The translations under genes and the position numbers were made by a program. From the NCBI RefSeq assembly GCF_000384375.1, contig NZ_ARVX01000001.1:1302001-1366000 (forward strand): a stretch of DNA of 64,000 nt, read 5' to 3'. Under the pieces are notes generated by a model that did no database searches, was not told the DNA's origin, and saw nothing but the letters and a program-made list of their open reading frames with translations. This document shows positions 55,886 through 64,000 of the stretch, one piece after another (position 1 is the stretch's first letter; the number at the start of each line of letters is the position of its first letter). The stretch is from Methylotenera versatilis 79. Its GTDB lineage: Bacteria > Pseudomonadota > Gammaproteobacteria > Burkholderiales > Methylophilaceae.

Positions 55886-57282
55886 AAATAACCTTAAAAG
55901 ACAAAAAAGTATTGGTGTTAGGTCTCGGTGATACGGGTCTATCTGCCTTGCATTGGCTGGAAAGCCAAGGCGCGATTTTGTCTGCCGCTGATTCGCGCGT
56001 TAATCCGCCGAGTGTGGAAGATGTGACTAAACGTATGCCGCAAGTAATTATTCATACTGGGCCGTTTGATTCAGCTGTATTCAAGCAAGCCGATTTAATC
56101 GTGATTAGTCCTGGTGTAGCTCTTAGCGAATCAGCGGTACAAGCGGCAATTGCACATGGCGTGCCAGTGATCGGCGATGTGGAGTTGTTTGCGCAGTATC
56201 GTCCAAAAGATGCAAAAGTGATTGCAATCACTGGCTCAAATGGTAAAACCACAGTGACGACTTTGGTCGGCGAAATCTGCAAAGAAGCAGGTTTAAAAAC
56301 CATCGTTGCCGGCAATATCGGCTTGCCAGTGTTAGAAGCATTGATGATGCAAACGCCAGATGTGTATGTGTTAGAGCTATCCAGTTTTCAGTTAGAAACG
56401 ACACATCACTTAAGCTGCGATAGCGCGACAGTATTGAATGTCAGTGAAGATCACATGGACAGATACGCGGATATCGACGCTTACATTGCTGCCAAAGCAC
56501 GGATTCTTGCACATGCAAAAACAGCAGTGCTGAACCGGGATGACGCAGTGAGTTTAGGCCTTCAGGCCAAAGAGCAAAATACCAATACAGTAACATTTGG
56601 CCTAAATGCCGCGCCAACTTATGAAGATTTTGGTTTGGTGACCTGCGATGGTGAGCAGTGCTTAACCAGCGGCCAGCGAAAGTTAATGCCAACCAATCAA
56701 TTAAAAATCAGTGGCTTACATAATGTGGCGAATGCGCTTGCCGCAGCAGCTTTATGCAACGCTATTGATATTGAAAAAGCCGCAATCGCCAGCGCATTAC
56801 GCAATTTCAAAGGTTTGCCGCACCGCGTGGAATGGGTGGCAACTGTTAACGAAGTCGATTTTTATGATGATTCAAAAGGTACCAATGTGGGCGCAACTTG
56901 TGCGGCTATTGCCGGTATGGTTAAACAAGGTGAGCCACAAAAAGTGGTGTTGATTGCTGGCGGTGATGGTAAAGGTCAAGATTTTGCGCCGTTATTGCCC
57001 GCTGTCAAAGCCAATGCGCGTGCAGTCGTTTTAATTGGACGCGATGCTGCACTGATTGAAGCGGTTCTATTGCCCTCTGAAATAGCGCTTTATCATGCTG
57101 CCGATTTGCCAGAAGCGGTGAATATTGCACAAAAAATAGCGTTAAGTGGCGATGCGGTGTTGTTGTCGCCGGCTTGCGCCAGCTTTGATATGTTTAAAAA
57201 TTATGTGCATCGTGCAGAAGTATTTGTAGCCGCAGTAAAACGCTTGCAACAAACAGCAATGCAAAAGGTGGCAGCATGTTAG
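55882..57282 (+). CDS. murD: UDP-MurNAc-L-alanine:D-glutamate ligase MurD
   Basis: Adds D-Glu to UDP-MurNAc-L-Ala. N-terminal Rossmann-like motif [16 protein letters not shown] site [14 protein letters not shown] (about 114-127), and the [16 protein letters not shown] and DDSKGTN motifs. At 466 residues it is normal. Overlaps mraY by four and ftsW by seven bases. Confidence 0.96.
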   Translation: MKITLKDKKVLVLGLGDTGLSALHWLESQGAILSAADSRVNPPSVEDVTKRMPQVIIHTGPFDSAVFKQADLIVISPGVALSESAVQAAIAHGVPVIGDVELFAQYRPKDAKVIAITGSNGKTTVTTLVGEICKEAGLKTIVAGNIGLPVLEALMMQTPDVYVLELSSFQLETTHHLSCDSATVLNVSEDHMDRYADIDAYIAAKARILAHAKTAVLNRDDAVSLGLQAKEQNTNTVTFGLNAAPTYEDFGLVTCDGEQCLTSGQRKLMPTNQLKISGLHNVANALAAAALCNAIDIEKAAIASALRNFKGLPHRVEWVATVNEVDFYDDSKGTNVGATCAAIAGMVKQGEPQKVVLIAGGDGKGQDFAPLLPAVKANARAVVLIGRDAALIEAVLLPSEIALYHAADLPEAVNIAQKIALSGDAVLLSPACASFDMFKNYVHRAEVFVAAVKRLQQTAMQKVAAC

Positions 57283-58442
57283 CACCGGTGATGCACAGCC
57301 GTGAGCGTATTAACGCATCCAGTTACGACCAAATGTTGTTATGGGTGACTTTGATATTGCTCGGCTTAGGGCTGGTGATGGTGTATTCAGCCTCCATTGC
57401 GATTGCCGAAGCGGATAAAGCCGTTGGTCATCAAAGCACTTATTACCTGATTCGTCAGGCGATTTTTATCGTCATAGGCTTGGCTGCCGCTTTAGTCACG
57501 TTTCAAGTGCCTATAGCTGGTTGGCAAAAAATGGCGCCGTACTTATTTTTACTCGGTTTATTTTTATTGGTATTGGTGCTCATTCCGGGTGTTGGGCGCA
57601 ACGTCAATGGCAGCCAGCGCTGGTTGTCTTTGTTTGTCATCAATTTACAGCCATCAGAGTTGATGAAGCTATTCGCCGCCATGTATGTAGCCGATTATGC
57701 CGTGCGCAAAGCGCCGCAAATGGACAGCATCGTAAAAGGATTTTTGCCGATGGTTGCGGTGATGGTGTTGGTTGGGTTCTTATTATTACGCGAACCAGAT
57801 TTCGGCGCATTTGCAGTGATTGCCGCCGTTTCAATTTCTATACTTTGGCTGGGCGGCATTAACGTCAAAATCTTCATCGCGCTATTGGCATTGTTGCCGG
57901 TTGCAATTTATGTACTGATTGTCAGCTCACCTTACCGCATGCAGCGCGTGATTGGTTTTATGGATCCGTGGGCAGATCCGTATGGTAAAGGCTATCAGCT
58001 TTCTCACGCGTTAATCGCATTTGGTCGCGGTGAGTGGTTTGGCGTAGGTTTGGGCGCTAGTGTGGAAAAGTTATTGTATTTGCCAGAAGCACATACCGAC
58101 TTTTTATTAGCGGTGATTGCAGAAGAATTGGGCTTTGTAGGTGTGTTAACAGTGTTGGGACTCTTTTGCTGGATCATCATTCGCGCTTTTGGTATTGGCA
58201 AAGAAGCGGTGGCGAACGAACGCTATTTCGCAGCTTTGTTGGCACAAGGTTTGGGTGTGTGGATGGGCGTGCAAGGCATTATTAATATTGGCGTGAATAT
58301 GGGCGTACTACCAACCAAAGGCTTAACGCTGCCATTGCTGTCATTTGGCGGAAGCGGCATCTTAGCGAATTGCATCGCAATGGCAGTGCTATTAAGAATC
58401 GATTTTGAGAACAGAAGGTTGCAGAAAGGGCTGCCAGCATGA
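57276..58442 (+). CDS. ftsW: Septal peptidoglycan glycosyltransferase FtsW
   Basis: SEDS-family polymerase acting with FtsI. About ten helices; conserved segments are [40 protein letters not shown] and [21 protein letters not shown]-like sequence near the C-terminus. At 388 residues it is normal. It could start five codons later at 57291. Confidence 0.95.
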   Translation: MLAPVMHSRERINASSYDQMLLWVTLILLGLGLVMVYSASIAIAEADKAVGHQSTYYLIRQAIFIVIGLAAALVTFQVPIAGWQKMAPYLFLLGLFLLVLVLIPGVGRNVNGSQRWLSLFVINLQPSELMKLFAAMYVADYAVRKAPQMDSIVKGFLPMVAVMVLVGFLLLREPDFGAFAVIAAVSISILWLGGINVKIFIALLALLPVAIYVLIVSSPYRMQRVIGFMDPWADPYGKGYQLSHALIAFGRGEWFGVGLGASVEKLLYLPEAHTDFLLAVIAEELGFVGVLTVLGLFCWIIIRAFGIGKEAVANERYFAALLAQGLGVWMGVQGIINIGVNMGVLPTKGLTLPLLSFGGSGILANCIAMAVLLRIDFENRRLQKGLPA

Positions 58443-59533
58443 TGCTCGCTTCCCCCGTTACTGAGTACGGAAAATTCACCATCATGATTATGGCGGGCGG
58501 CACGGGCGGTCACGTCTACCCTGCAATGGCGGTGGCAGATCACTTAAAAGAGCATGGCTGGAATGTGGTTTGGTTGTGCACCGAAGGCGGCATGGAAAAT
58601 CGCTTGATTGCAGGCAAAGATTACCGCAAAGCGATGATTACTATGCGCGGTGTGCGCGGTAAAGGTATTTTGGGCTGGCTATTATTGCCGCTTAAATTAG
58701 CCACGGCGTTTAAACAAAGCTTCACTGCTATCCGCAAATATCAGCCAGATGTTGTATTGGGGATGGGTGGTTTTGCTGCATTCCCAGGTGGCGTAATGGC
58801 AAAATTATTAGGTAAACCACTGGTGATTCATGAGCAAAACTCAATTGCAGGCTTAACCAATAAAGTATTGAGCTTAATTGCGGATAAAACATTAGCGGCT
58901 TTTCCATCCGCGTTTGGCGATAAAGCTGAATTAGTCGGTAATCCTGTGCGGCAAGATATTACGCAATTGCCATTTCCGGCACAGCGTTATGCGAATCACC
59001 AAGGCAAACTGAAATTGCTGATAGTGGGCGGTAGTTTGGGCGCGACAGCACTAAATGAAGTGTTACCAAAAGCCATTGCGACATTAGCTGAAAGTGATCG
59101 CCCAGAAGTGATTCATCAGGCGGGTGAAAAGCACATCGCTGCTTTGCAAGCCAACTACAAAGCAGCTGGCGTGAGCGCCGATACAAAAGCATTTATACAT
59201 AATATGGCCGAATTATATGCTTGGGCAGATGTAGTCGTTTGTCGTTCAGGTGCGCTCACTGTGGCTGAATTAGCTTGCGTGGGCGTTGCCAGTATTTTGG
59301 TACCGTTTCCGCATGCGGTGGATGACCATCAAACGCATAACGCTAAATATTTGAGTGATGCAGGTGCGGCGCAATTGATTCAGCAAACAGCATTTAATAC
59401 GCAAAAAGCCAGTGAAATAATAAGCGACTTAACACGTGAAATGTGCCAAAAAATGGCTGTTAATGCGAAAAAATTAGCTAAGCCAGAAGCAACCGCGGCC
59501 GTTGCAAGAATTTGCATGGAGTTGGCGATATGA
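58439..59533 (+). CDS. murG: Lipid II synthase MurG
   Basis: Membrane-associated GT28 enzyme that adds GlcNAc to lipid I. N-terminal glycine loop [12 protein letters not shown], then [12 protein letters not shown] and [11 protein letters not shown]; the UDP-GlcNAc site is [14 protein letters not shown], followed by [11 protein letters not shown]. At 364 residues it has a slightly longer N-terminus than E. coli MurG. Overlaps murC by four bases. Confidence 0.96.
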   Translation: MMLASPVTEYGKFTIMIMAGGTGGHVYPAMAVADHLKEHGWNVVWLCTEGGMENRLIAGKDYRKAMITMRGVRGKGILGWLLLPLKLATAFKQSFTAIRKYQPDVVLGMGGFAAFPGGVMAKLLGKPLVIHEQNSIAGLTNKVLSLIADKTLAAFPSAFGDKAELVGNPVRQDITQLPFPAQRYANHQGKLKLLIVGGSLGATALNEVLPKAIATLAESDRPEVIHQAGEKHIAALQANYKAAGVSADTKAFIHNMAELYAWADVVVCRSGALTVAELACVGVASILVPFPHAVDDHQTHNAKYLSDAGAAQLIQQTAFNTQKASEIISDLTREMCQKMAVNAKKLAKPEATAAVARICMELAI

Positions 59534-60963
59534 AGCATAAAGTTAAAAACATCCACTTCATCGGCATCGGCGGTGCAGGTATGAGCGGCATTGCGGAAGT
59601 GTTAATCAACTTGGGATTCAGTGTGTCTGGCTCTGATTTGGCAAACAACGCTACTACACAGCGTTTACATGGTTTTGGCGCAACGGTTTATCAAGGGCAC
59701 GCTACAGAAAATTTAAAAAATGCAGATGTGGTTGTGGTGTCATCTGCGGTGAATGAAGCAAATCCTGAAGTGATTGCGGCGCGCACCAAAAATATTCCTG
59801 TGGTGCCGCGCGCACTAATGCTCGCAGAGTTGATGCGTTTTAGACAGGGAATCGCTGTAGCCGGAACTCATGGTAAGACAACGACGACTAGCTTGATTGC
59901 CAGTATTTTGAACGAAGCAGGAATGGATCCCACTTTTGTGATTGGTGGCAAGTTAGAAGCTGCTAGTGCCAATGCACGTTTGGGCACGGGTGAATATATC
60001 GTGGCTGAAGCAGATGAGTCAGATGCTTCCTTCCTGCATCTGACACCAGTGATGGCGGTTGTGACCAATATCGACCAAGACCACATGGACACTTATGAAC
60101 ATAGCTTTGAAAAGTTAAAAAGCGCGTTTGTGGAATTCTTACAGCAGTTGCCGTTTTGGGGCATGGCGGTTGTGTGTATCGATGACGCAAATATTCGCGA
60201 AATCTTACCGCGCGTGACTAAGCCAGTGATGACCTATGGTTTTTCTGATGATGCACGCATCCGCGCGACAAACGTGCGCGCAGATAATGGCCAAATGCAT
60301 TTTACGGTTGAGCGTATCAATGGCGTAACGACAACGTTTGACGTGACGCTTAATTTGCCAGGCAATCATTATGTGTTGAACGCATTGGCAGCGATTGCGA
60401 TTGCCAGTGAGTTAAATATAAGTGACGCCGCAATGATCAAGGCTTTGGCTGAATTTAAAGGTGTAGGCAGACGTTTTGAGCGTTATGGCGAAGTGGCTAT
60501 TCATGCAGTCGACGGCAAAACAGCTGGCACATTTACATTAATTGATGATTACGGACATCATCCAGTGGAAATGCAAGCGGTGATTGCGGCGGCGCGCGGT
60601 GCTTTCCCTGACAGACGTTTAGTAATGGCATTTCAGCCACATCGTTACACGCGAACCCGCGATTGTTTTGAGGATTTTGTGCGCGTACTTTCGACTGCCG
60701 ATGCGGTATTGCTGACAGAAGTCTATTCCGCAGGCGAAGCCGCGATTGTAGCGGCGGATACTCGCAGTTTGATTCGTTCCATTCGCGTGGCAGGCAAAGT
60801 AGAGCCGCAATTTGTCGAAACAACAGAAGAGTTGCCATCAGCCATTTTAAATGTCGTGCAATCAGGTGATGTGGTGATTGTGATGGGCGCCGGCTCAATC
60901 GGCCAAGTGGCAAGTAAGACTAAGGATTTAGCACTTAACACCATAGAAAGCGCAAAAAGTTAA
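59530..60963 (+). CDS. murC: UDP-MurNAc:L-alanine ligase MurC
   Basis: Adds the first amino acid to UDP-MurNAc. Motifs: [36 protein letters not shown] (ATP site), [19 protein letters not shown] and [11 protein letters not shown]. The start at ATG 59530 overlaps the murG stop and has GGAG eight bases upstream; TTG 59512 is rejected. At 477 residues it is normal. Confidence 0.96.
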   Translation: MKHKVKNIHFIGIGGAGMSGIAEVLINLGFSVSGSDLANNATTQRLHGFGATVYQGHATENLKNADVVVVSSAVNEANPEVIAARTKNIPVVPRALMLAELMRFRQGIAVAGTHGKTTTTSLIASILNEAGMDPTFVIGGKLEAASANARLGTGEYIVAEADESDASFLHLTPVMAVVTNIDQDHMDTYEHSFEKLKSAFVEFLQQLPFWGMAVVCIDDANIREILPRVTKPVMTYGFSDDARIRATNVRADNGQMHFTVERINGVTTTFDVTLNLPGNHYVLNALAAIAIASELNISDAAMIKALAEFKGVGRRFERYGEVAIHAVDGKTAGTFTLIDDYGHHPVEMQAVIAAARGAFPDRRLVMAFQPHRYTRTRDCFEDFVRVLSTADAVLLTEVYSAGEAAIVAADTRSLIRSIRVAGKVEPQFVETTEELPSAILNVVQSGDVVIVMGAGSIGQVASKTKDLALNTIESAKS

Positions 60964-61856
60964 TGGTGCAAACTGAGGCAAAAATGCAATCGCAATTGCT
61001 CAAAAACGAGCCACTGGCGCGCTATACCAGTTGGCGCGTTGGTGGAAATGCAGACAGCGTATTCATTGCGGAAAGTTTGAGTGAGTTACAAGCATTTTTA
61101 CAAAGTTTAGATGATGCAGAACTGATTGTATTTATGGGACTTGGCAGCAATTTACTGGTACGCGATGGTGGCGTGCGCGGCACGGTTATTGTCATGCATC
61201 AAGCCTTAAGCGATTTGAGAATGGATGGGCAATATATCTATGCAGAAGCAGGTGTGACTTGCGGAAAATTGGCTAGGTTCAGTGCTAATCATGCAAAAGA
61301 CGGTGCGGAATTTATGGCCGGAATTCCTGGAACAGTGGGCGGCGCATTAGCAATGAACGCAGGTTGTTACGGCAGTGAGACTTGGAATATCGTGCATCAA
61401 GTATTAACCATTGATAGAGCTGGCATCACGCATGTGCGTAATGGTTCGGAATTTACAGCTAGCTATCGGCATATTGAAATGCCAGTATTGGATGAATGGT
61501 TTTTAGGTGCGTGGTTTAAGTTGGAACTTGGCCAACCAGAGCAATCGTTGAAAAAGATTAAGAATCTATTGGCGGCACGTTTGGCAAGCCAACCGCTTAA
61601 TTTGCCTAGCGCTGGTTCTACGTTTAGAAATCCGCAAGGTGATTTTGCAGCAAGATTAATTGAAGCCAGCGGCTTAAAAGGCTTTCAAATTGGTGGCGCT
61701 CAAGTTTCGCCAAAGCATGCCAACTTTATTGTGAATGTGGGCGAATGCACGGCGTTGGATATCGAATTATTGATTAGACACATTAAAGATGTGGTTTTAG
61801 AAAAGCAAGGCGTGGCACTACAACAAGAGGTGAGAGTGATTGGCGAATATGCGTGA
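60963..61856 (+). CDS. murB: UDP-N-acetylenolpyruvoylglucosamine reductase MurB
   Basis: FAD enzyme completing UDP-MurNAc. Type II/I-like segments: [46 protein letters not shown], and [10 protein letters not shown] with the catalytic Ser, then [16 protein letters not shown]. At 297 residues it is of the shorter MurB class. The start overlaps the murC stop (TAATG); a second Met lies seven codons later. Confidence 0.95.
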   Translation: MVQTEAKMQSQLLKNEPLARYTSWRVGGNADSVFIAESLSELQAFLQSLDDAELIVFMGLGSNLLVRDGGVRGTVIVMHQALSDLRMDGQYIYAEAGVTCGKLARFSANHAKDGAEFMAGIPGTVGGALAMNAGCYGSETWNIVHQVLTIDRAGITHVRNGSEFTASYRHIEMPVLDEWFLGAWFKLELGQPEQSLKKIKNLLAARLASQPLNLPSAGSTFRNPQGDFAARLIEASGLKGFQIGGAQVSPKHANFIVNVGECTALDIELLIRHIKDVVLEKQGVALQQEVRVIGEYA

Positions 61857-62778
61857 TGAGATGAAAAAATTTGGAAAAGTGGCTGTGTTGCTTGGTGGTA
61901 AATCGGGCGAGCGTGAAGTGTCGCTTAAAAGCGGCTCTGCTGTATTGGCGGCATTAAAGCGCCAAGGTGTAGATGCCGTAGCGTTTGATCCTGTCAATGA
62001 AGCCTTAAGTGAGGTAAGCAAATTTGACCGTGTATTTATTTCCTTGCATGGTCGTTTTGGCGAGGATGGCACGATTCAAGGCGCGTTGGAATTAATGGAC
62101 ATTCCGTTCACAGGCAGTGGTGTGATGGCGTCTAGCTTAGGTATGGATAAATGGCGCACCAAGCTGATGTGGCGTGCTGTTGGCGTTGCGACACCAGATT
62201 TTGAGTTGGTGAATGCTGACAGTGACTTTGCTGCAATTGAGCAGAAATTAGGTTTGCCACTATTTGTAAAGCCGGCCAATGAAGGTTCCAGTATTGGCAT
62301 CAGTAAAGTGAAGCAAGCGGGTGGTTTAAAAGCGGCTTATGCATTAGCTGCTGAGGCAGATCCGTTGGTGATTGCAGAGCAGTTTGTCGGTGGCGGTGAA
62401 TATACCGTCGGTATTTTGGGTGATCAGGTTTTACCGATTATCAAAATAGTCCCCAAAACTGAATTTTATGATTTTGATGCGAAATACCTGCGCGATGACA
62501 CCGAGTATTTGTGCCCATGCGGATTAAGTGCAGAAAAAGAAGCATTGATACAACGTGAAGCCTTGCAAGCATTTCGTGCCATTGGTTGTAGCGGTTGGGG
62601 CAGGGTAGATTTTCTGATGGATGAGCAAGGCAATCACTATTTTTTAGAGGTTAACACCAGCCCAGGCATGACAGATCATAGTTTGGTGCCAATGGCTGCC
62701 AAAGCAGCAGGACTTTCTTTTGACGAATTAGTGGTGAAGATTTTAACGATGACATTGGGTGTTAAGAATGTGGGATAA
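61849..62778 (+). CDS. ddlB: D-alanine--D-alanine ligase DdlB
   Basis: ATP-grasp enzyme making D-Ala-D-Ala. Motifs: [40 protein letters not shown]-like [14 protein letters not shown], and [15 protein letters not shown] (metal site). The start at ATG 61849 overlaps murB by eight bases; TTG 61840 and ATG 61861 are alternatives. At about 309 residues it is normal. Confidence 0.95.
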   Translation: MRDEMKKFGKVAVLLGGKSGEREVSLKSGSAVLAALKRQGVDAVAFDPVNEALSEVSKFDRVFISLHGRFGEDGTIQGALELMDIPFTGSGVMASSLGMDKWRTKLMWRAVGVATPDFELVNADSDFAAIEQKLGLPLFVKPANEGSSIGISKVKQAGGLKAAYALAAEADPLVIAEQFVGGGEYTVGILGDQVLPIIKIVPKTEFYDFDAKYLRDDTEYLCPCGLSAEKEALIQREALQAFRAIGCSGWGRVDFLMDEQGNHYFLEVNTSPGMTDHSLVPMAAKAAGLSFDELVVKILTMTLGVKNVG

Positions 62779-63589
62779 ACCCCGCCTATTAAATTGGTTA
62801 GCCAATTTACTATATGCCATGTCGGTAGTGTTAATGCTGTACGCCTTGATATTCGTCGTGGTGCATTTGCCTATTTTTCCGCTACGCGAAGTGAAAGTGA
62901 ATGGCGAATTAGCACATGTGAATCGTGAGCAGATTAAGTTGATTGTAGCCAAACATTTAAAAGGTAATTTTTTTACCTTGGATTTAGTCAAGACACGCGA
63001 TGCGTTTCAAAAACTGCCTTGGGCGCGCGATGTAAGCGTGCGCCGTCGCTGGCCAGACCAGTTGGAAGTGTCGATTGAAGAGCATCAGGCACTGGCGCGT
63101 TGGGGCAATATTGCGCTGGTGAATACGCATGGCGAATTATTCCAAGCGGCGACAGATGCGGAATTACCTGTGTTTTATGGGCCGGGAGATGGCGTGATGG
63201 AAGTCACTAAAAGTTACGGAAACTATAGCCAGATTTTAAATAAAGCCGACATCAAAATAGCGCAAGTGACGTTATCGCCACGCCGCTCTTGGGAAATTAA
63301 GACAAATAAAGGGTTAACTATTGCATTAGGTCGTACAGAAATGGATGAGCGTTTGAATAAATTCACCGGCGCTTACCAATCGACATTAAGCCGATTAGGG
63401 CTAAAAGTAGTTTATGCCGATTTGCGCTATCCGAATGGGTTTGCCGTGCGTAAACCAGAGGGATTAAGTGCTTTGTTAAGTAGAGAGTTGGCAGCAAAAA
63501 AAGCGTTAATGGCAACTGAAAAAAAATCGCTTATTGCACCTAATCCTGTACATAAACCTGCACTGGAGCCTGGGGCAAAGGCGACATAA
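62768..63589 (+). CDS. ftsQ: Cell division protein FtsQ
   Basis: Bitopic divisome protein. A membrane helix (about 16-36) is followed by a POTRA domain (about 40-112, beginning [11 protein letters not shown]) and a periplasmic beta domain ending near residue 240. The POTRA-beta joint [22 protein letters not shown] is characteristic. The start at ATG 62768 overlaps ddlB by 11 bases; GTG 62759 is possible. The C-terminal tail is low in complexity (Lys/Ala/Pro). Confidence 0.93.
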   Translation: MWDKPRLLNWLANLLYAMSVVLMLYALIFVVVHLPIFPLREVKVNGELAHVNREQIKLIVAKHLKGNFFTLDLVKTRDAFQKLPWARDVSVRRRWPDQLEVSIEEHQALARWGNIALVNTHGELFQAATDAELPVFYGPGDGVMEVTKSYGNYSQILNKADIKIAQVTLSPRRSWEIKTNKGLTIALGRTEMDERLNKFTGAYQSTLSRLGLKVVYADLRYPNGFAVRKPEGLSALLSRELAAKKALMATEKKSLIAPNPVHKPALEPGAKAT

Positions 63590-63648
63590 CTGAAACAATT
63601 TGGCCTAGTGATATGTTTGGCAAACAAAATGAAAAAAGGGAGTAAATA

Positions 63649-64000
63649 ATGAGTAAGGTTCGTGAAGATAAAAACCTAATTGTCGGGTTAGATATCGGCA
63701 CATCAAAGATCGTGACTATCGTCGCCGAGCTGTTGCCAGAAGGCACTTTAAAGGTGATTGGTCTTGGTCAGCATGTGTCGCGCGGCCTTAAAAAAGGCGT
63801 GGTAATCAATATTGATTCCACTATGCAGGCGATTCAACGCTCAATCGAAGAAGCGGAGTTGATGGCGGATTGCAAAATCAATGCGGTGTTTACCGGTATT
63901 GCTGGTAGCCATATTAAAAGCCTTAACTCGCACGGCATGGTGAAGATTAAAGATGCAGAAGTATCGCAAATGGATATTGACCGCGTGGTAGAAACCGCGC
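63649..64000 (+). CDS. ftsA: Cell division protein FtsA (3' truncated)
   Basis: Actin-like protein that tethers FtsZ to the membrane. The visible 117 residues hold the phosphate-1 loop (IVGLDIGTSKIVTIVAE, about 11-27), the SRGLKKGVVINID segment and ITGIAGSHI-like sequence, all typical of FtsA. A strong AAAGGGAG ribosome site precedes the ATG. The frame is open to the window edge. Its place after ftsQ is standard. Confidence 0.95.
   Translation, partial: MSKVREDKNLIVGLDIGTSKIVTIVAELLPEGTLKVIGLGQHVSRGLKKGVVINIDSTMQAIQRSIEEAELMADCKINAVFTGIAGSHIKSLNSHGMVKIKDAEVSQMDIDRVVETA

Noticed and set aside
1-64000. CRISPR arrays, insertion sequences, prophage and tRNA genes
   Set aside because: No regularly spaced repeats, transposase or integrase genes, terminal inverted repeats or tRNA cloverleafs were seen on either strand.

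Overview
The window reads as chromosomal DNA of a low-GC methylotrophic betaproteobacterium, most like Methylotenera or another Methylophilaceae member. The evidence is a lanthanide-type XoxF methanol dehydrogenase with XoxJ and XoxG-like cytochromes, an NAD-linked molybdenum formate dehydrogenase (fdsGBA-fdhD-fdsD), and a betaproteobacterial gene set (DUF3579, class A RNase P RNA, a full dcw cluster). No insertion sequence, prophage, CRISPR array or tRNA gene was seen, and the reading frames look intact. The first gene (xoxF) and the last (ftsA) are cut by the window edges.

Layout. 1-5.7 kb: periplasmic methanol oxidation (xoxF, xoxJ, two tandem cytochromes c) and a type II NADH dehydrogenase. 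5.7-11.4 kb, minus strand: lysophospholipid transporter, PIN-PhoH ATPase, Bcp peroxiredoxin, an orphan histidine kinase and TonB. 11.5-15.0 kb, minus strand: molybdenum cofactor genes moaA-mobA-mobB-moeA. 15.3-29.3 kb: a sulfur-assimilation island. 29.5-37.7 kb: formate dehydrogenase followed by molybdate transport genes modBC. 37.7-47.6 kb: housekeeping genes (an ArnT-like glycosyltransferase, rpmE2, rho, trxA, a PilZ-like protein, tlpA, DUF3579, a BON lipoprotein, yraN, rsmI, pyrC). 47.7-48.0 kb: rnpB. 48.2-64 kb: division and cell wall cluster from mraZ to ftsA, nearly all overlapping or tightly spaced.

The most interesting region is the sulfur island. Its centre is a minus-strand operon encoding a CysE-like serine acetyltransferase, a family 2A (SrpI-like) encapsulin shell, and a SufS-type cysteine desulfurase with an added N-terminal region of about 225 residues, which is the expected cargo-loading domain. 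The operon is flanked on both sides by plus-strand sulfur-uptake genes: a YezD-like protein, an alginate-export-type porin, a sulfate-binding protein, a DUF2325 protein and a 1-Cys peroxiredoxin on one side; a second sulfate-binding protein, an EAL-like protein and CysTWA on the other. The plus-strand proteins are almost free of Met and Cys, which suggests expression under sulfur starvation and ties the unknown members to that response.

The molybdenum genes also fit together: modBC would import molybdate, moaA/mobAB/moeA make the bis-MGD cofactor, FdhD sulfurates it, and FdsGBAD uses it to oxidise formate, the last carbon step after methanol oxidation by XoxF.
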